Made by a program: the position numbers and the translations under genes | The notes under the pieces: generated by a model | Databases searched by the model: none | What the model was told of the DNA's origin: nothing | What the model saw: the letters and a program-made list of their open reading frames with translations, nothing else | Assembly (NCBI GenBank): GCA_003415625.1 | Contig: PYIU01000009.1 | Coordinates: 2,356,001 to 2,420,000, forward strand | DNA length: 64,000 bases | DNA from: Aquanectria penicillioides | Lineage: Eukaryota > Ascomycota > Sordariomycetes > Hypocreales > Nectriaceae | Reading direction: 5' to 3' | In this document: one piece after another, positions 1-10,776 of the stretch | Numbering within the stretch: the first letter of the stretch is position 1 | How the letters are laid out: each line of letters begins with the position of its first letter

Positions 1-581
1 CTCCGAAAACTCCTGTGAAGAAGCGGAAAGCAATGAGCATGGACATGCTTGTTGCCAACGCGCAGCCCACGTTTGTGAGAATAAACAGCACCATGCATGC
101 ATGGTAGACCACTAACCGGCCATACAACTCGCTGCATGGCCCGAGAAACAGAGGGCCAAAGGCGTATCCGAGCAGGTAGATGGAAACCGCAAAAGTTCCA
201 AGATCCCGGTTGGTAGTGTTCATTTCCTTCATTACTTGTTCAATTGCCGGGGCAAACATTGATGATGCAAAAGGTCTAGACGCGTGTTAGTGAATGGGGA
301 GAAAGGTGTGGAATGACCAACGTGAGAAATGTCAGCATGGAAACAATTAGAGTCATTCTCCATTTTTTCGATCTCGGCCAGTTTACAGGCCGCTCTGGAT
401 CATCAGGGCCATCCCAGTCAATGTCTGTCTCTGGTGACTGAGATGGAGAAGGGCTGCCAGCCCTCTTTTCGATGTCATTTTCAAGATACGGGCTCACAGT
501 AGCAGTAGCATCGGTTTCAGAGACGGAGAGTTGCTCAATCCTGACGGAATGGGCTTCTCCTGCTCGAGTCCTTTCGGTCAT
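1..581 (-). CDS. MFS multidrug-type transporter (DHA1 family), 5' part only
   Basis: This is the N-terminal part of a drug:H+ antiporter-type major facilitator; the 3' end lies beyond base 1. The ATG is at 581. Exon 1 (581-322) encodes a charged, Ser/Pro-rich cytosolic tail followed by the family signature around DWDGPDDPERPVNWP, which precedes TM1. A 46-nt intron (321-276, branch CTAAC) splits TM1; joining it gives LTFLTPFASSMFAPAI, typical of DHA1 TM1. Exon 2 (275-1) continues through GYAFGPLFLGPCSELYGR (TM2 and the loop 2-3 motif) and further helices. It would act at the plasma membrane in efflux of small molecules; the substrate cannot be told. No neighbouring biosynthetic gene is visible, since the next 1.9 kb is empty. 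Confidence 0.9.
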
Positions 582-2523
582 GATGGACGCGGTTGGTTCT
601 GCATTGGGCTGTGATCGTCAGACGCCGAGGTGATATCAAGCTTCAAATCGATCATTTGATGGATTTTAAGCGCAATAACTGCAAAAATTGCAAGATAAGA
701 TTTTACGGAGAAGGGTTGCGAACAGAATGCACAAATATGAAAGGCGGAGCTGCCTCAATTACTAATGACAAGAATGTGGGAGATGAACGTGATTGCAGAA
801 GAGGCACCGAATTGCAGGGATCCTATGGCGCAAGAGAGCCTCAAATTACAATGAGTAGTGAACCACCGTGATCGGGCCGTTGCTACGGCCTCCAGAAGCC
901 CATGCTCGGCTTCACGATAGCGGCGATATGGATCTGATGTAATTGGCAGGATGTTGATTCGTGGATCGTCCGCGATATTCCCACGAAGAAGTGGATATCC
1001 ACTAACCGAGTACGGCCGATCGCCCCAAACAGAGACTAACTCGTATCTTGGCGTCTCCGAGATGTCAGCAAGTTGCAGAAATAGTGTATGGGTGGTTGAG
1101 GTTCCATCACGTGGGGGAACGACGCAACGGTGGATGTGCGTGTAACGAGACTGGTACCATTTTGAATAAAGCTCTATGTCTGAGGAATTCTATACCTAGA
1201 ATATAAGGATAGAGCTATTCTCGGCACAGATCACGTACTTGAGATCTGTAGAATGTCTCTGATTGAAGACATGTAATACTCAAAGATTGAGTTTGAGCAT
1301 AGTCAATCAACTCTACCAAAATTAGGAATCAGCGTAAAGAAACAGGGATCTGCAGTCAGGTTCGTCAATTAGGAACGACCATAGTGGAAACACGATGATA
1401 ATCTTGTAGTAATCAATGACATGCTAAGAGTGGAACTAATAGAGTCAGTAATGATTGTTGTCTTGATACTATCCAATATTGGGCACAATAGACAAGTCTA
1501 GAATTTAACTGACCTCTGCTTATATTCGACGTAAGATAAATTCATCGGAGTCGTCCACCCACTCAACTGTTTAGTCTCCGCACCCAAGCCTGATTTGCTC
1601 ACTCTCAAGGGTGGATTGACCTGTTCATTTTCTATCCCTCTGTGTCGCAAGATGATGCCCTCGCAGCCTTCTACTAAGCAGAAGTTTCAATCAGTCTCGG
1701 CGTGTGCCACAGCTGTCTGGTTGTCATACTATGCGTGCAACACAATGTGGTTAATGGAGAGTTGAATAATCGCCTTTCTCCTACGAAAGGTTCGCTCGTG
1801 AGATGAGAGAACTGGACAATAGCATAGCTGCAGGCTGATGTGTATTTCTTCTCATATCCTGGACAAGAGCCTGGATCTATGGAAAGGTTGTACGTGGATG
1901 ATACATGAGGAAAGGAGCATCTTGCGGACTTTATCAACGATGAATGATTATGGGAATCCAATCTGGTGCGATACGGCGACAACTCGAGAACATATAGTTC
2001 AATGAGCAACCCGTGCACCTGTTCATTACGTTGGAGCACCACCTGGTTGCTTCATCTGAATGATCACCACTGCCTACCTTACTTTGACATGATTATACCA
2101 CAAAGTTGGTTGATGATAAATGATGAATCATGCCGTCACAATTGACAAAGGATTGTACGATCATGAACCTTGAAGCGCTCATGCGAGAATCGCTAATACT
2201 CTACAGTCACGCGGGTCATTGGAATTGAAAAATGGTGCTTGTTGGTATTCTATAAGCTGTGCTCAACATTTGATTGCATATCAAGATGAGAGAATAATTG
2301 GCCGTCGCGTGGATTAAGGAGACCATGACTCGATGTCGTGAAGGAACCTCAGTGGCACAAGCTATCCCGTTGAGGCAAGGTGGAAGCTTGATTTGGCGGT
2401 GATGTTGGTGGGTCGCGGTCCCTTGAGCCATTTCCTCCATCGCGGAGCCTCCCCGACGACGCCGAATCACCCCCCACGACTTCCTCGCAATCCGAATATA
2501 TGACTCCCTGACACGGCTGCGCG
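582..2523. other. Gene-free stretch, 1.9 kb
   Basis: AT-leaning sequence between two divergently transcribed genes. Only short reading frames without good start context occur. The longest, on the minus strand at 1674-2042, starts with GTG rather than ATG and resembles nothing I know. The last 100-200 bases must hold the promoter of the regulator starting at 2524. No repeat or transposon ends were seen. Confidence 0.6.
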
Positions 2524-4476
2524 ATGGATCATCATTCGGGGCTCCCCGAGGATCCTGCTGCCTCTGAAACATCTCCCAATCATCGACCTCCAAAGCGCCT
2601 GCGCACTCTCGCAATGGCCGATGGCAGCGCGTCTCCACAACCCCAGGATCCGACCAGGATTGTCTCCAGGTCCCGTGGGGCCACAGCGTGCGAAAAGTGC
2701 CGATCAAGGAAGACGAGATGCGACAATAAGCGCCCTAGCTGCGGCTACTGCGTGAAGAATAGGCTGTCATGTGTCTACGCCGAAGATACCGCCTCTCTAC
2801 CGTGAGTGTTCAAGTGGCAATAGTGGCATGCATTAATGCGTTTTAGCTGGTCGGTTTCTGGAGAGGACATCCTTGGAGCGATAGACAAACTGTCAACTTT
2901 GGTTCAACGCCAGCAACACTGCTCACCGTGCTGCCGCCATTCAGATGAATCCCCTCGTTTCCAGGCTCGTGCCACAAGTGAGGTTGTGTCAACTCCAGGC
3001 GTCAACCCCGGAGACGCCATCCAGCCAACCATCAAGCCTCAAGGGTTGGAGACTGTGATTGCGTGGGGAATCTTCTCCCATCTAAATCTTCCAGCTTGCT
3101 GCTACAATGTTAAGTCGCAAGCGCCCTTTGCGAACCACTCTTTACCAACCATCGATTTTAACCAGCTCTCACGGCTGGAACTCAGATATATCAACGGTCT
3201 TCATGTCAAGAATCCGATATTGGACCTGTCCGAGTTGCACCGCATGATTTCGCACGTCGCCGAGAATGGCCTTGATTGGTCGACGGAAACATGCTTGGTC
3301 ACCTTGGTGTGCGCCATAGGTGCCGTCACTCAACCATACCCAGACCCAAACTTGTCTCCAGGCGATCTGTCAACCCCGAGGACTCTTCCGGATACTGCAA
3401 ACATGCAAGGCGAAAATGAGCTGTCAATGCAGTTCTGGAGCCTCGCTGCGAAGCGCCTGGGATTTGCAATTGGGCAAAATGACCTTCAGTCGGTGCAATG
3501 CCTTACCTTGGCTGGCATCTGGTACATGAACCAAATGATGCCGCTTGAAGCTTGGAAATACTTTAACCTTGCCGGCGCCGCCTGGCACGCGGTCAACTTG
3601 ACCGACGAACCCTCTGGTGACCCGTTTGCCATTTCCGACGACCAGTCTAGTTCATTCACGGTCAAGCAAGCACTGTATTTTACCATCTGGAAGTCTGATT
3701 GGGAACTGAGGTGGGAGTTGCCTCTTCCTAGCCCGATACTTGATAGCATCAACTTCCCCCATGCCTTTCCTCTCCCACCAAATTTCACCGCGGCCAGAGA
3801 CCCGGATATTGCCGAGAATGAGCGAAGCTGGTACTATTACCTGGCAGAGATTGCGGCTCGCCATCTTATAAACCGCGTCCTCAAGATTCAATCGTGGATT
3901 CCCGCCGAGCCTACCAAGAAAGATATCCAACGGATGCTTAGCCAAACCGATATGCTCGAGGCCCAGATTCATAACTGGTACTCATCGCTGCCACCGATTC
4001 TCTATTTCGACATACCAGCTGGCTATACAGTTCCTCCTCATTCCGATGAGCTCGTTCACATACTTCGAAACCGATACATATCTTTACAGGAGCATGTAGG
4101 AAGACCATTCTTGAAGCTTTGTGTCGAGTCGCCGCTAGACTTTGACAATACCCTTCGCTCCCGCATCCTCTCCTTGGCATCGCAGAGCATACAACACAGC
4201 TCTTTGAGGATCTGTCAACAATCGCCCCATCGTCACCAAGGAACGTGGCCTACACTGCGCAATACCGCCTCGTCTGGCTTGGCTTTGTGCGCTGTTGAAC
4301 TAGCCCACCAACAGACGTGGCTGACCGGGGCTCAAGAGTTGGTGCTCCCTCCAGGCTGGAAACCGATGCTTCTTGAAGCAATCGAACAGCTCAGCCCTCA
4401 TTGGAATGTCCCGAACGGCGGTGCCTCTGAGATTAGGCATGTTTTACAATTAGTTCTTGACAGCACGTATAATTGA
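2524..4476 (+). CDS. Zn2Cys6 transcription factor with fungal-specific middle region
   Basis: Nuclear regulator of 635 aa from two exons (2524-2801, 2847-4476; intron of 45 nt ending TTTTAG). The binuclear zinc cluster lies at residues 56-83 with spacing C-x2-C-x6-C-x6-C-x2-C-x6-C and the usual basic stretch (RSRKTR) after the second cysteine. A Pro/Ser-rich N-terminal tail contains a basic PPKRLR patch that could be a nuclear localisation signal. The remaining ~540 residues match the fungal transcription factor domain in character, with Leu-rich helices and an REHVGRPF-like segment (here LQEHVGRPFLKL). It lies 179 bp upstream of a same-strand beta-glucosidase gene and next to a sugar transporter, so it may control them. 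That role is inferred from position only; its DNA target is unknown. Confidence 0.92.
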
Positions 4477-4655
4477 GACACTGCACTCAGCTTAAGTTAT
4501 CAACCTAAGAACGTGATGTGATGGGAATTGCAGGGAATAACTTCGATTTCTATCGGGGAGGGTCCGCGTCGGCTCAGCACAAGGACCCACACCCTGACAT
4601 TTATATCATCATGCAGTGCACGCCAGTCTTCTCTAACTATCATTCAATATTCAAA

Positions 4656-7297
4656 ATGGCGCAGGATACAACTAGTGGTTTTGATGTCGAGGAAGTCCTC
4701 CGGAATGCCTCTGTGGCAGAAAAGGTTTCCTTACTAGCTGGTAAGCATCTCGGGCATATTTGGCCTCGTACTGATGCGTAATAGGTCAGGACTTTTGGCA
4801 CACAACACCTCTTCCGAGATTCAATGTTCCGTCAGTCAGGGTTAGCGATGGTCCTAACGGCGTGCGCGGAACCAAGTTCTTTGATGGTGTCCCGGCTGCC
4901 TGTCTTCCCTGTGGCACTGGTCTTGCGGCCACCTGGGACCAGAAGCTCCTGCACGAGGCTGGAGTCTTGATCGGCGAGGAGTGCAAGGCCAAGGGAGCGC
5001 ACGCTTGGCTAGGCCCGACGGTGTGCATTCAGCGATCGCCCTTGGGCGGACGAGGCTTTGAATCAATGTCCGAGGACCCGTATGTTACTGGAAAGCTGGC
5101 TGCCGCTTACATCAACGGCTGCCAGTCGACAGGCGTTATTTCAACCATCAAGCATTGGGTGGCCAATGACCAAGAGCACGAGAGAACAGCTGTGAATGCC
5201 GTTGTGAATGAGCGGGCAATGAGAGAAATCCACATGCTTCCTTTTCAGATTGCCATCAGCGACGCATCCCCTGGAGCCGTCATGTCCTGCTACAACAGAG
5301 TGAATGGAACCCACGTGTCGGAAAACAAGCACCTTTTGGATGGCGTCCTTCGAAACGAATGGGGCTGGAAGGGGCTAGTTATGAGTGACTGGTGAGTGAA
5401 TCCAACCCTTGAATGAATAATGCTAAAGGCTCAGGTTTGGCACCTATTCTACAGTTGAATCTTTGCAGGCGGGTCTTGATCTGGAGATGCCTGGCCCAAC
5501 CAGGTTCCGTGGCCAGTTGGCAGACTCGGCCGTCTCGAACCGAAAGGCCAGTCGGGATACCATCGATGCTCGAGCACGAAATGTGCTTGAATTTGTCAAG
5601 AGGGCAAGCAACGTGCCCGTAGCAGCCACAGAGGGGACTCGGGATTTCCCAGAAGATCGAGCTCTCAACCGCAAGCTCGCCGCCGACAGCGTGGTTCTTC
5701 TCAAGAATGACGCTGGCACCCTACCATTGAGGAAGACCTTTAAAAGCATCGCGCTTATCGGTCCCAACATGAAGAGCACTGCATACTGTGGAGGAGGATC
5801 GGCTTCGCTGCAGCCTTACTACACCGTCTCGCCGTTCCAGGGCATCGTCGACCAACTCCCCGAGGATGTCGTAGTCCACTACGAGATTGGAGCACACGCG
5901 CACGGCTACGTTCCCACTCTTGAGGCATCCGAAGTGACCACACCTGAAGGGAAGAGTGGTTTGAGGATTAGATTCTTCAACGACCCCCCGTCCACCCCAA
6001 ACCGAAGCGTCATCGAAGAGACTGTCATCCCCGATTCGTCATGGTACCTGATGGGCTTCTTTCTTCCTCAGCTGGCAAAGCTATTCTACGCCGAGGTGGA
6101 AGGAGACCTCGTTGCGCCTGAGAGCGGCGATTTTGAGTTTGGTCTTTCGGTCTACGGCTCTGGAAACCTGTACATTGACGACGAGCTCATCATCGACAAC
6201 ACCGCCGTGCAGAGAGCCGGAACCTTTTTCTTCGGAAAGGGCACAGTTGAAGAAAAAGCAGTAAAGTCTCTTGTCAAGGGCCAAAAGTATAGGATCAAGG
6301 TCCAGTTTGCCAGCTCTCCTTCGTCAAAGCTGGTCAAACCCGGGGTGGTTAGCTATGGAGGCGGCGCGGCGCGGTTGGGCATGATTGAGGTTATTGACCC
6401 TCAAGAGGCTATCGCTAAGGCTGTCGAAGCTGCCAAAAAGGCTGACGTTGCGGTTTTGTGTGCTGGTCTGTCGAAAGACTGGGAATCTGAAGGCTTTGAC
6501 CGTCCTAATATGGAACTACCCGGAACGGTTCCCGAGCTTATATCTGCCGTGCTTGCCGCGGTGCCCGACGCTGTCGTTGTCACCCAGAGCGGTACGCCCT
6601 TCGACATGCTTCCCTGGGCCCAAGATGTCAAGTCCCACATGCACGCATGGTTTGGCGGTAACGAAACAGGCAACGGCATTGCCGACGTTTTGTTTGGCAA
6701 GGTGAATCCTGCGGCTAGACTGCCTCTGTCGTTCCCCCGCCGCATCGAGGACACGCCGACCTACTTCAACTTTGGCAGCGAGCGAGGAAGAGTTGTGTAC
6801 GGCGAGGGAATTTACGTCGGATATCGGTTTTATGAAAAGGTCTTGCGGGATGTGCTCTATCCGTTTGGGTAAGTTTGCCGACAGATGAGTTTTTCTTCAC
6901 TAACTTGTTGAGCAGCCACGGTCTCTCGTATACTTCTTTTGGATACTCAAACTTGGTCGTCGATGCTAAATCGGCAACTCTGGAGCTTGAAAACATTGGA
7001 TCAGTCCCTGGAGCGGAGGTTGTCCAGCTCTACATTGCTGCCGATGAAACAACATCCTCCATCGCTCGCCCGAGAAAGGAGCTCAAGGGATTTGCAAAGG
7101 TGTTCCTCTCGCCGGGAGAGAAGCAAACAGTGACCATTTTGTTTGACCGGTTCACTACGGCCTTCTGGGACGAGGAGCTATCTCGGTGGGTGTGCGAAAA
7201 GGGGCTATACAAGGTACTGGTGGGACCTAGCAGCCAAAAGATTGAACTCGAGGGCGTCCTGGAGCTGGAGGCAACTTCCACATGGTCAGGAGTTTAG
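4656..7297 (+). CDS. GH3 beta-glucosidase with PA14 insert, predicted intracellular
   Basis: Glycoside hydrolase family 3 enzyme, 835 aa, exons 4656-4740, 4785-5391, 5435-6868 and 6916-7297; all joins keep frame. Order: N-terminal (beta/alpha)8 domain with conserved KHW (in [14 protein letters not shown]) and the nucleophile Asp230 in MSDW; PA14 domain at about residues 400-545; C-terminal alpha/beta domain with the acid/base region ESEGFDR; fibronectin III-like C-terminus (about 730-830). The ATG at 4656 is chosen because an upstream in-frame ATG adds only a non-conserved tail. There is no signal peptide, so it probably cleaves imported beta-linked oligosaccharides in the cytosol, as expected for this PA14-bearing subgroup. 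The sugar-porter gene directly downstream fits that role. Exact linkage preference cannot be read from sequence. Confidence 0.95.
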
Positions 7298-7848
7298 GTC
7301 GAGACGGTTAGACTTATTCAGGGAATAAACGAACTTACCCCATACTTACAATCCCTCATCTGACGAGTCATGAGCTGCAACCGTGGGGATGCACGTTAGT
7401 TTAAGCAATCCGTTGCGGGGTGTTGAACGACATCCGCTCCCCTGTACGCCACATAGAGTTCTCACCTTGGCCAACGGCTTCTCTTGTAGCATAGGCCACG
7501 TAAAACAACCTGCGAGGTCCTCACGCGGACGTTGATTTGCCATCCCGGCGCGGTGGCTGAGCGGATGTCGTCCTCGGATGTCGTCCCCCATTCGTGTCCG
7601 GATGTCGTCCTCGCTGTGGATCTGAGATTTTAGTTCCGGGGTAAAGCGTCAGTGCAAATTGCCGTTTCCAGTCATGGTCCCATGACGAGCGCTTTCCCCA
7701 GAATTCCTCAGCCGACCCTGCCAATCACGACATTGACGTGCCCGATCAGGACCAGGAGTATAAGTTGAAGCCGCTGCGAACCCATGAGCATGTCCTCACC
7801 GCATCACCGCAGATCTCACCTTCACAGCCCTCCGGTTTGACCATTGCC
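7298..7848. promoter_or_regulatory. Promoter region of the sugar transporter with CreA-like sites
   Basis: The 551-bp gap between the beta-glucosidase and the transporter. It contains two matches to the carbon catabolite repressor consensus SYGGRG: CCGGGG at 7636-7641 and CTGGGG on the minus strand at 7696-7701. Single hexamers are frequent by chance, so repression by glucose is only a suggestion. A short direct repeat also lies here (7562-7613). Confidence 0.35.
7562..7613. repeat. Three copies of a CGGATGTCGTCC unit
   Basis: CGGATGTCGTCC occurs at about 7562, 7575 and 7599, the first two nearly adjacent and the third after a short spacer. It sits 240-290 bp upstream of the transporter start. 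CGG triplets are typical half-sites for Zn2Cys6 proteins, and two such regulators flank this block. Binding is not shown; this could also be simple local duplication. Confidence 0.6.
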
Positions 7849-9584
7849 ATGGCTGTCTTTGCCAAATTCCGCCTCTTCAACCTCAGGCTCACGCTGGCGT
7901 GCACGCTGATTGCCGTGTCGACCTTCAACTATGGCTTCGACAACCAGGCCTTTGCGAGCACCCAGGCAATGGACGCGTTCGACAAGCAGTTTGGCGTGCT
8001 GAACGCAAAAACTGGCAAGTATGAGCTTGAGCCCTCGTGGTTGTCTCTGTTCAACAGCCTGAACTACATTGGATTCGCAGCTGGTGAGTCAACACGCGCC
8101 GTCATTGCTAGGTTGCTAACAACTCAGGGGTTTTGATCGGCAGCTTCATCTCCTCTCGCTGGGGTCGAAGATGGTGCATGTTTTCGATGAGCTGCTTTGC
8201 CATTGCCACCGCCACCGTTGGCGTCACCTCTGTGCATCGCGAACAGATCATGGCGGCACGCATTCTCAACTACATCTACGTTGGAATGGAGCTGGGCGTT
8301 GTGCCAACGTATCAATCAGAAATCGGTAGGCCAGCATCTCGATATGTGAAGCATCTTGGTGTGGATGCTAACGCTGTGCAGTGCCTGCCGAAGCCCGAGG
8401 ATTCATGGTCGGCTCCTATCAACTCAGCCTGGCCATCGGCGGCCTCGTCATCAACTCTGTCTGCTACGGAACGAGCGGTCTCCCCGATAATAGAGCCTGG
8501 CGCATCCCCCTGGGCCTCTTCTACATTGTCCCTTCTATTGTGCTGAGTCTCATCTGGTTCATTCCAGAATCTCCACGTTGGCTGCTCCGCAAGGACCGCG
8601 TCAAGGACGCGTTCAGCGAGCTGCGCAAGTTGAGGCAGGGTGCTTTTACAGAGGAGCAGATAGAGGCTGAGTTCCGAGAGCTTCGCACTTCTCTCCAGAA
8701 GGAAGTTGAGCAGGGAAGATTCGCCGAGCTGTTCCAAGGCTTGAACCTCAAGAGAACCATCATCGTCATCATCGCCAACATGTTCCAGCAGCTCAGTGGA
8801 CAAGCTTTCGTTTCCCAATACGGCGCCGTCTACGTCAAGACTCTCAACTCCATCAACCCATTCAAGTTCAGCCTCATCACATCCGGAATCAACATCATTA
8901 CCATGATTGTCATCCTGTTGTGGACCGACATTATTGGTAGACGGTATGCTATCTCTTCAACTATTGTAACGTCGCTAACTGGTAAGAATCTTGATGATGT
9001 TTTCCTCTGGAGTCATGGCCACGGCAATGATGATTCTAGGAGGCATGGGCATTGGAACAGTAACTGCTTCTCGGAAGATTGGAATCATCGCCATGATGGC
9101 CTTTTTCCCATTTGGATTTGCGATGGGTTGGGCCCCCCTGCTATATGTCATTACGACTGAACTCTCCGCTCTTCGGCTCCGAGATCTTACGTCCCGTGTC
9201 GGATTTACAGTCAACGTCATCATGAAGTAGGTTGCCTGCCCGTCTGTCTGTTGAAAGGCCGCTGACATGTCTAGTTTCTCCGTCAACTTCTCGATCCCAT
9301 ACCTCGTTTATGACAAGTACGCAGGCCTCAACAGCCGCGTTGGATTCATTTTTGGCTCGCTGATGGTGGTGGCTGGAGTTTTTGTTTACTTTTGCGTGCC
9401 AGAGTGCCGAGGCAAGACGCTCGAGGAGGTCGACTTCTTGTTCAACAACGGCATTCCGTTGCGAGACTTTGCAAAGACGGACGCAAAGGCCTTGATGGAA
9501 GCCGCAAGCATGAACGAGCGAGGCAAGTCGGATGCCGACGAGGACAACGTGTCTGTCAGAGCCAAGGACACGAATTCCGTTTAG
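7849..9584 (+). CDS. MFS sugar porter (hexose/oligosaccharide transporter)
   Basis: Plasma-membrane sugar:H+ symporter, 514 aa, exons 7849-8083, 8128-8325, 8382-8943, 8987-9226 and 9275-9584. Sugar-porter signatures are clear: GRRW after TM2, PESPRWL after TM6, QQLSGQ in TM7, GRR after TM8 and PECRGKTLEEVD after TM12. The ATG at 7849 (MAVFAKF) is used; a longer reading would need a GTG start. The fourth exon begins after a less usual AAG acceptor, needed to keep TM9 in frame. The N-terminal FNYGFDN and long loop 1 are typical of fungal lactose/cellodextrin- or quinate-like clades, but the substrate cannot be fixed. Lying between an intracellular GH3 and a secreted glucanase, it is the natural importer of their sugar. 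Confidence 0.93.
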
Positions 9585-9803
9585 CAAGGCAAGATACCTA
9601 GCTAGACTGGATTGAGTCGAATTTACAAGCTTGGCTGTGCATCCTTGTGTTTTTGAATGATTGGTCCCGCGCGTGAACAGTGATGATAAATAAATTAGAA
9701 ACATGCATTTGATTTCCGTGCAGTTCATGTTTCGTTGGTTGTTGTTGCGCTCTTCAAATCTTTAAATCTAGCATTCATTTATCGCGCTGGTCACATCGCT
9801 CCC

Positions 9804-10760
9804 ATGAAGTCTCATATTTTCCTTTGGTCTTGGTGTTTCGACACGGTCCTAGCAGATAGTTTCTCTGACCTGCGGTTTAAACGTGGGCTGGCGTACATGG
9901 GCGACAAGCATGAGTCCGATAACCAACTCTTGCTGTCAGAAAACTCAACCATTTCTTGGTATTACACGTGGTCGCTATGGGCGTCGGACAGTATTGGAAG
10001 CTCAATACCCTTTGTCCCGCTCGTTCATGGCCTGGACGACGCTTCGGACTCGGATCTGGTTTCTCGGCTGGGTAGCCTTCCAAACTCCTCGACCCATTTG
10101 CTCAGTTTTAACGAACCTGACGGAGAGACCGGCACGGGCGGAAGTTCAATCTCAGCTGAGGATGCTGCAAAGTCATACATGTCTCATCTTGCTCCGCTCA
10201 GAAATGCAACCAGTTCTCGGTCACGCAAGTGGGCAGTCAGCCATCCGGCCGTGACTGGGTCAACTCGAGGCCTAAAGTGGCTCCAGAGCTTTAATAAGAC
10301 CTGCTTCGAGCTGGACGACAATGGATGCCCCGCGGATTTCGTGTCGGTGCACTGGTACGGAGATTACCCAGGTCTTGTGTCGTGGCTTGAAACGCTACGG
10401 GAGTTTTACAACCAGACAAACCCAAATCTCCGCTACTGGATCACCGAGATGGCGCTGCCAAAAGGAGACGATGAAGCAACGCTCTCAATGATGAACCAGA
10501 GTCTACAGTATTTGGACAGTCTGGACTATGTCCAGGCTTATGCCTGGTTTGGGGCGTTTCGTGCCAATGAGGCAAACGAATGGACCGGCGACAGCGTTTC
10601 ACTATTCAACGATGATGGAGACCTGACAGAAGCCGGTGCTTTGTATCTAGGCGGACAAGAGAGAGGGTTTCGAGAGGGTACCTCTATCGGATCAAATTTG
10701 CTACCATCAAATTTCCTCATGCTCGGGCTGGTTTCCCTGGCAGCCGGGTTAATTCTTTAA
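9804..10760 (+). CDS. Secreted GH128-type (Asl1-like) glycosyl hydrolase, probably GPI-anchored
   Basis: Single-exon protein of 318 aa. The ATG at 9804 gives a signal peptide (about residues 1-17, ending VLA); an upstream extension would need TTG. The body is a TIM-barrel of the Asl1/GH128 type: KRGLAYM at strand 1, YYTWSLW, then FNEPD (candidate acid/base Glu), VHWYG and WITEMALP (candidate nucleophile Glu), and AYAWFGAF near the end. Several N-glycosylation sequons are present. The C-terminus ends in a hydrophobic run (FLMLGLVSLAAGLIL) after a Ser/Asn-rich stretch, as for a GPI anchor. Known GH128 members cut beta-1,3-glucan, so the role here is cell-surface glucan degradation or wall remodelling. 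It lies 219 bp after the sugar transporter, same strand. Confidence 0.88.
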   Translation: MKSHIFLWSWCFDTVLADSFSDLRFKRGLAYMGDKHESDNQLLLSENSTISWYYTWSLWASDSIGSSIPFVPLVHGLDDASDSDLVSRLGSLPNSSTHLLSFNEPDGETGTGGSSISAEDAAKSYMSHLAPLRNATSSRSRKWAVSHPAVTGSTRGLKWLQSFNKTCFELDDNGCPADFVSVHWYGDYPGLVSWLETLREFYNQTNPNLRYWITEMALPKGDDEATLSMMNQSLQYLDSLDYVQAYAWFGAFRANEANEWTGDSVSLFNDDGDLTEAGALYLGGQERGFREGTSIGSNLLPSNFLMLGLVSLAAGLIL

Positions 10761-10776
10761 GACAAGCATCAGCTGG

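Noticed and set aside
1674..2042. Minus-strand frame of 122 residues
   Set aside because: It begins with GTG, not a usual eukaryotic start, and has no recognisable feature.
7738..7848. N-terminal extension of the sugar transporter
   Set aside because: It needs a GTG start; the ATG at 7849 begins right before the conserved first helix. The same reasoning rejects extensions at 9735 (TTG) and 13346 (GTG).
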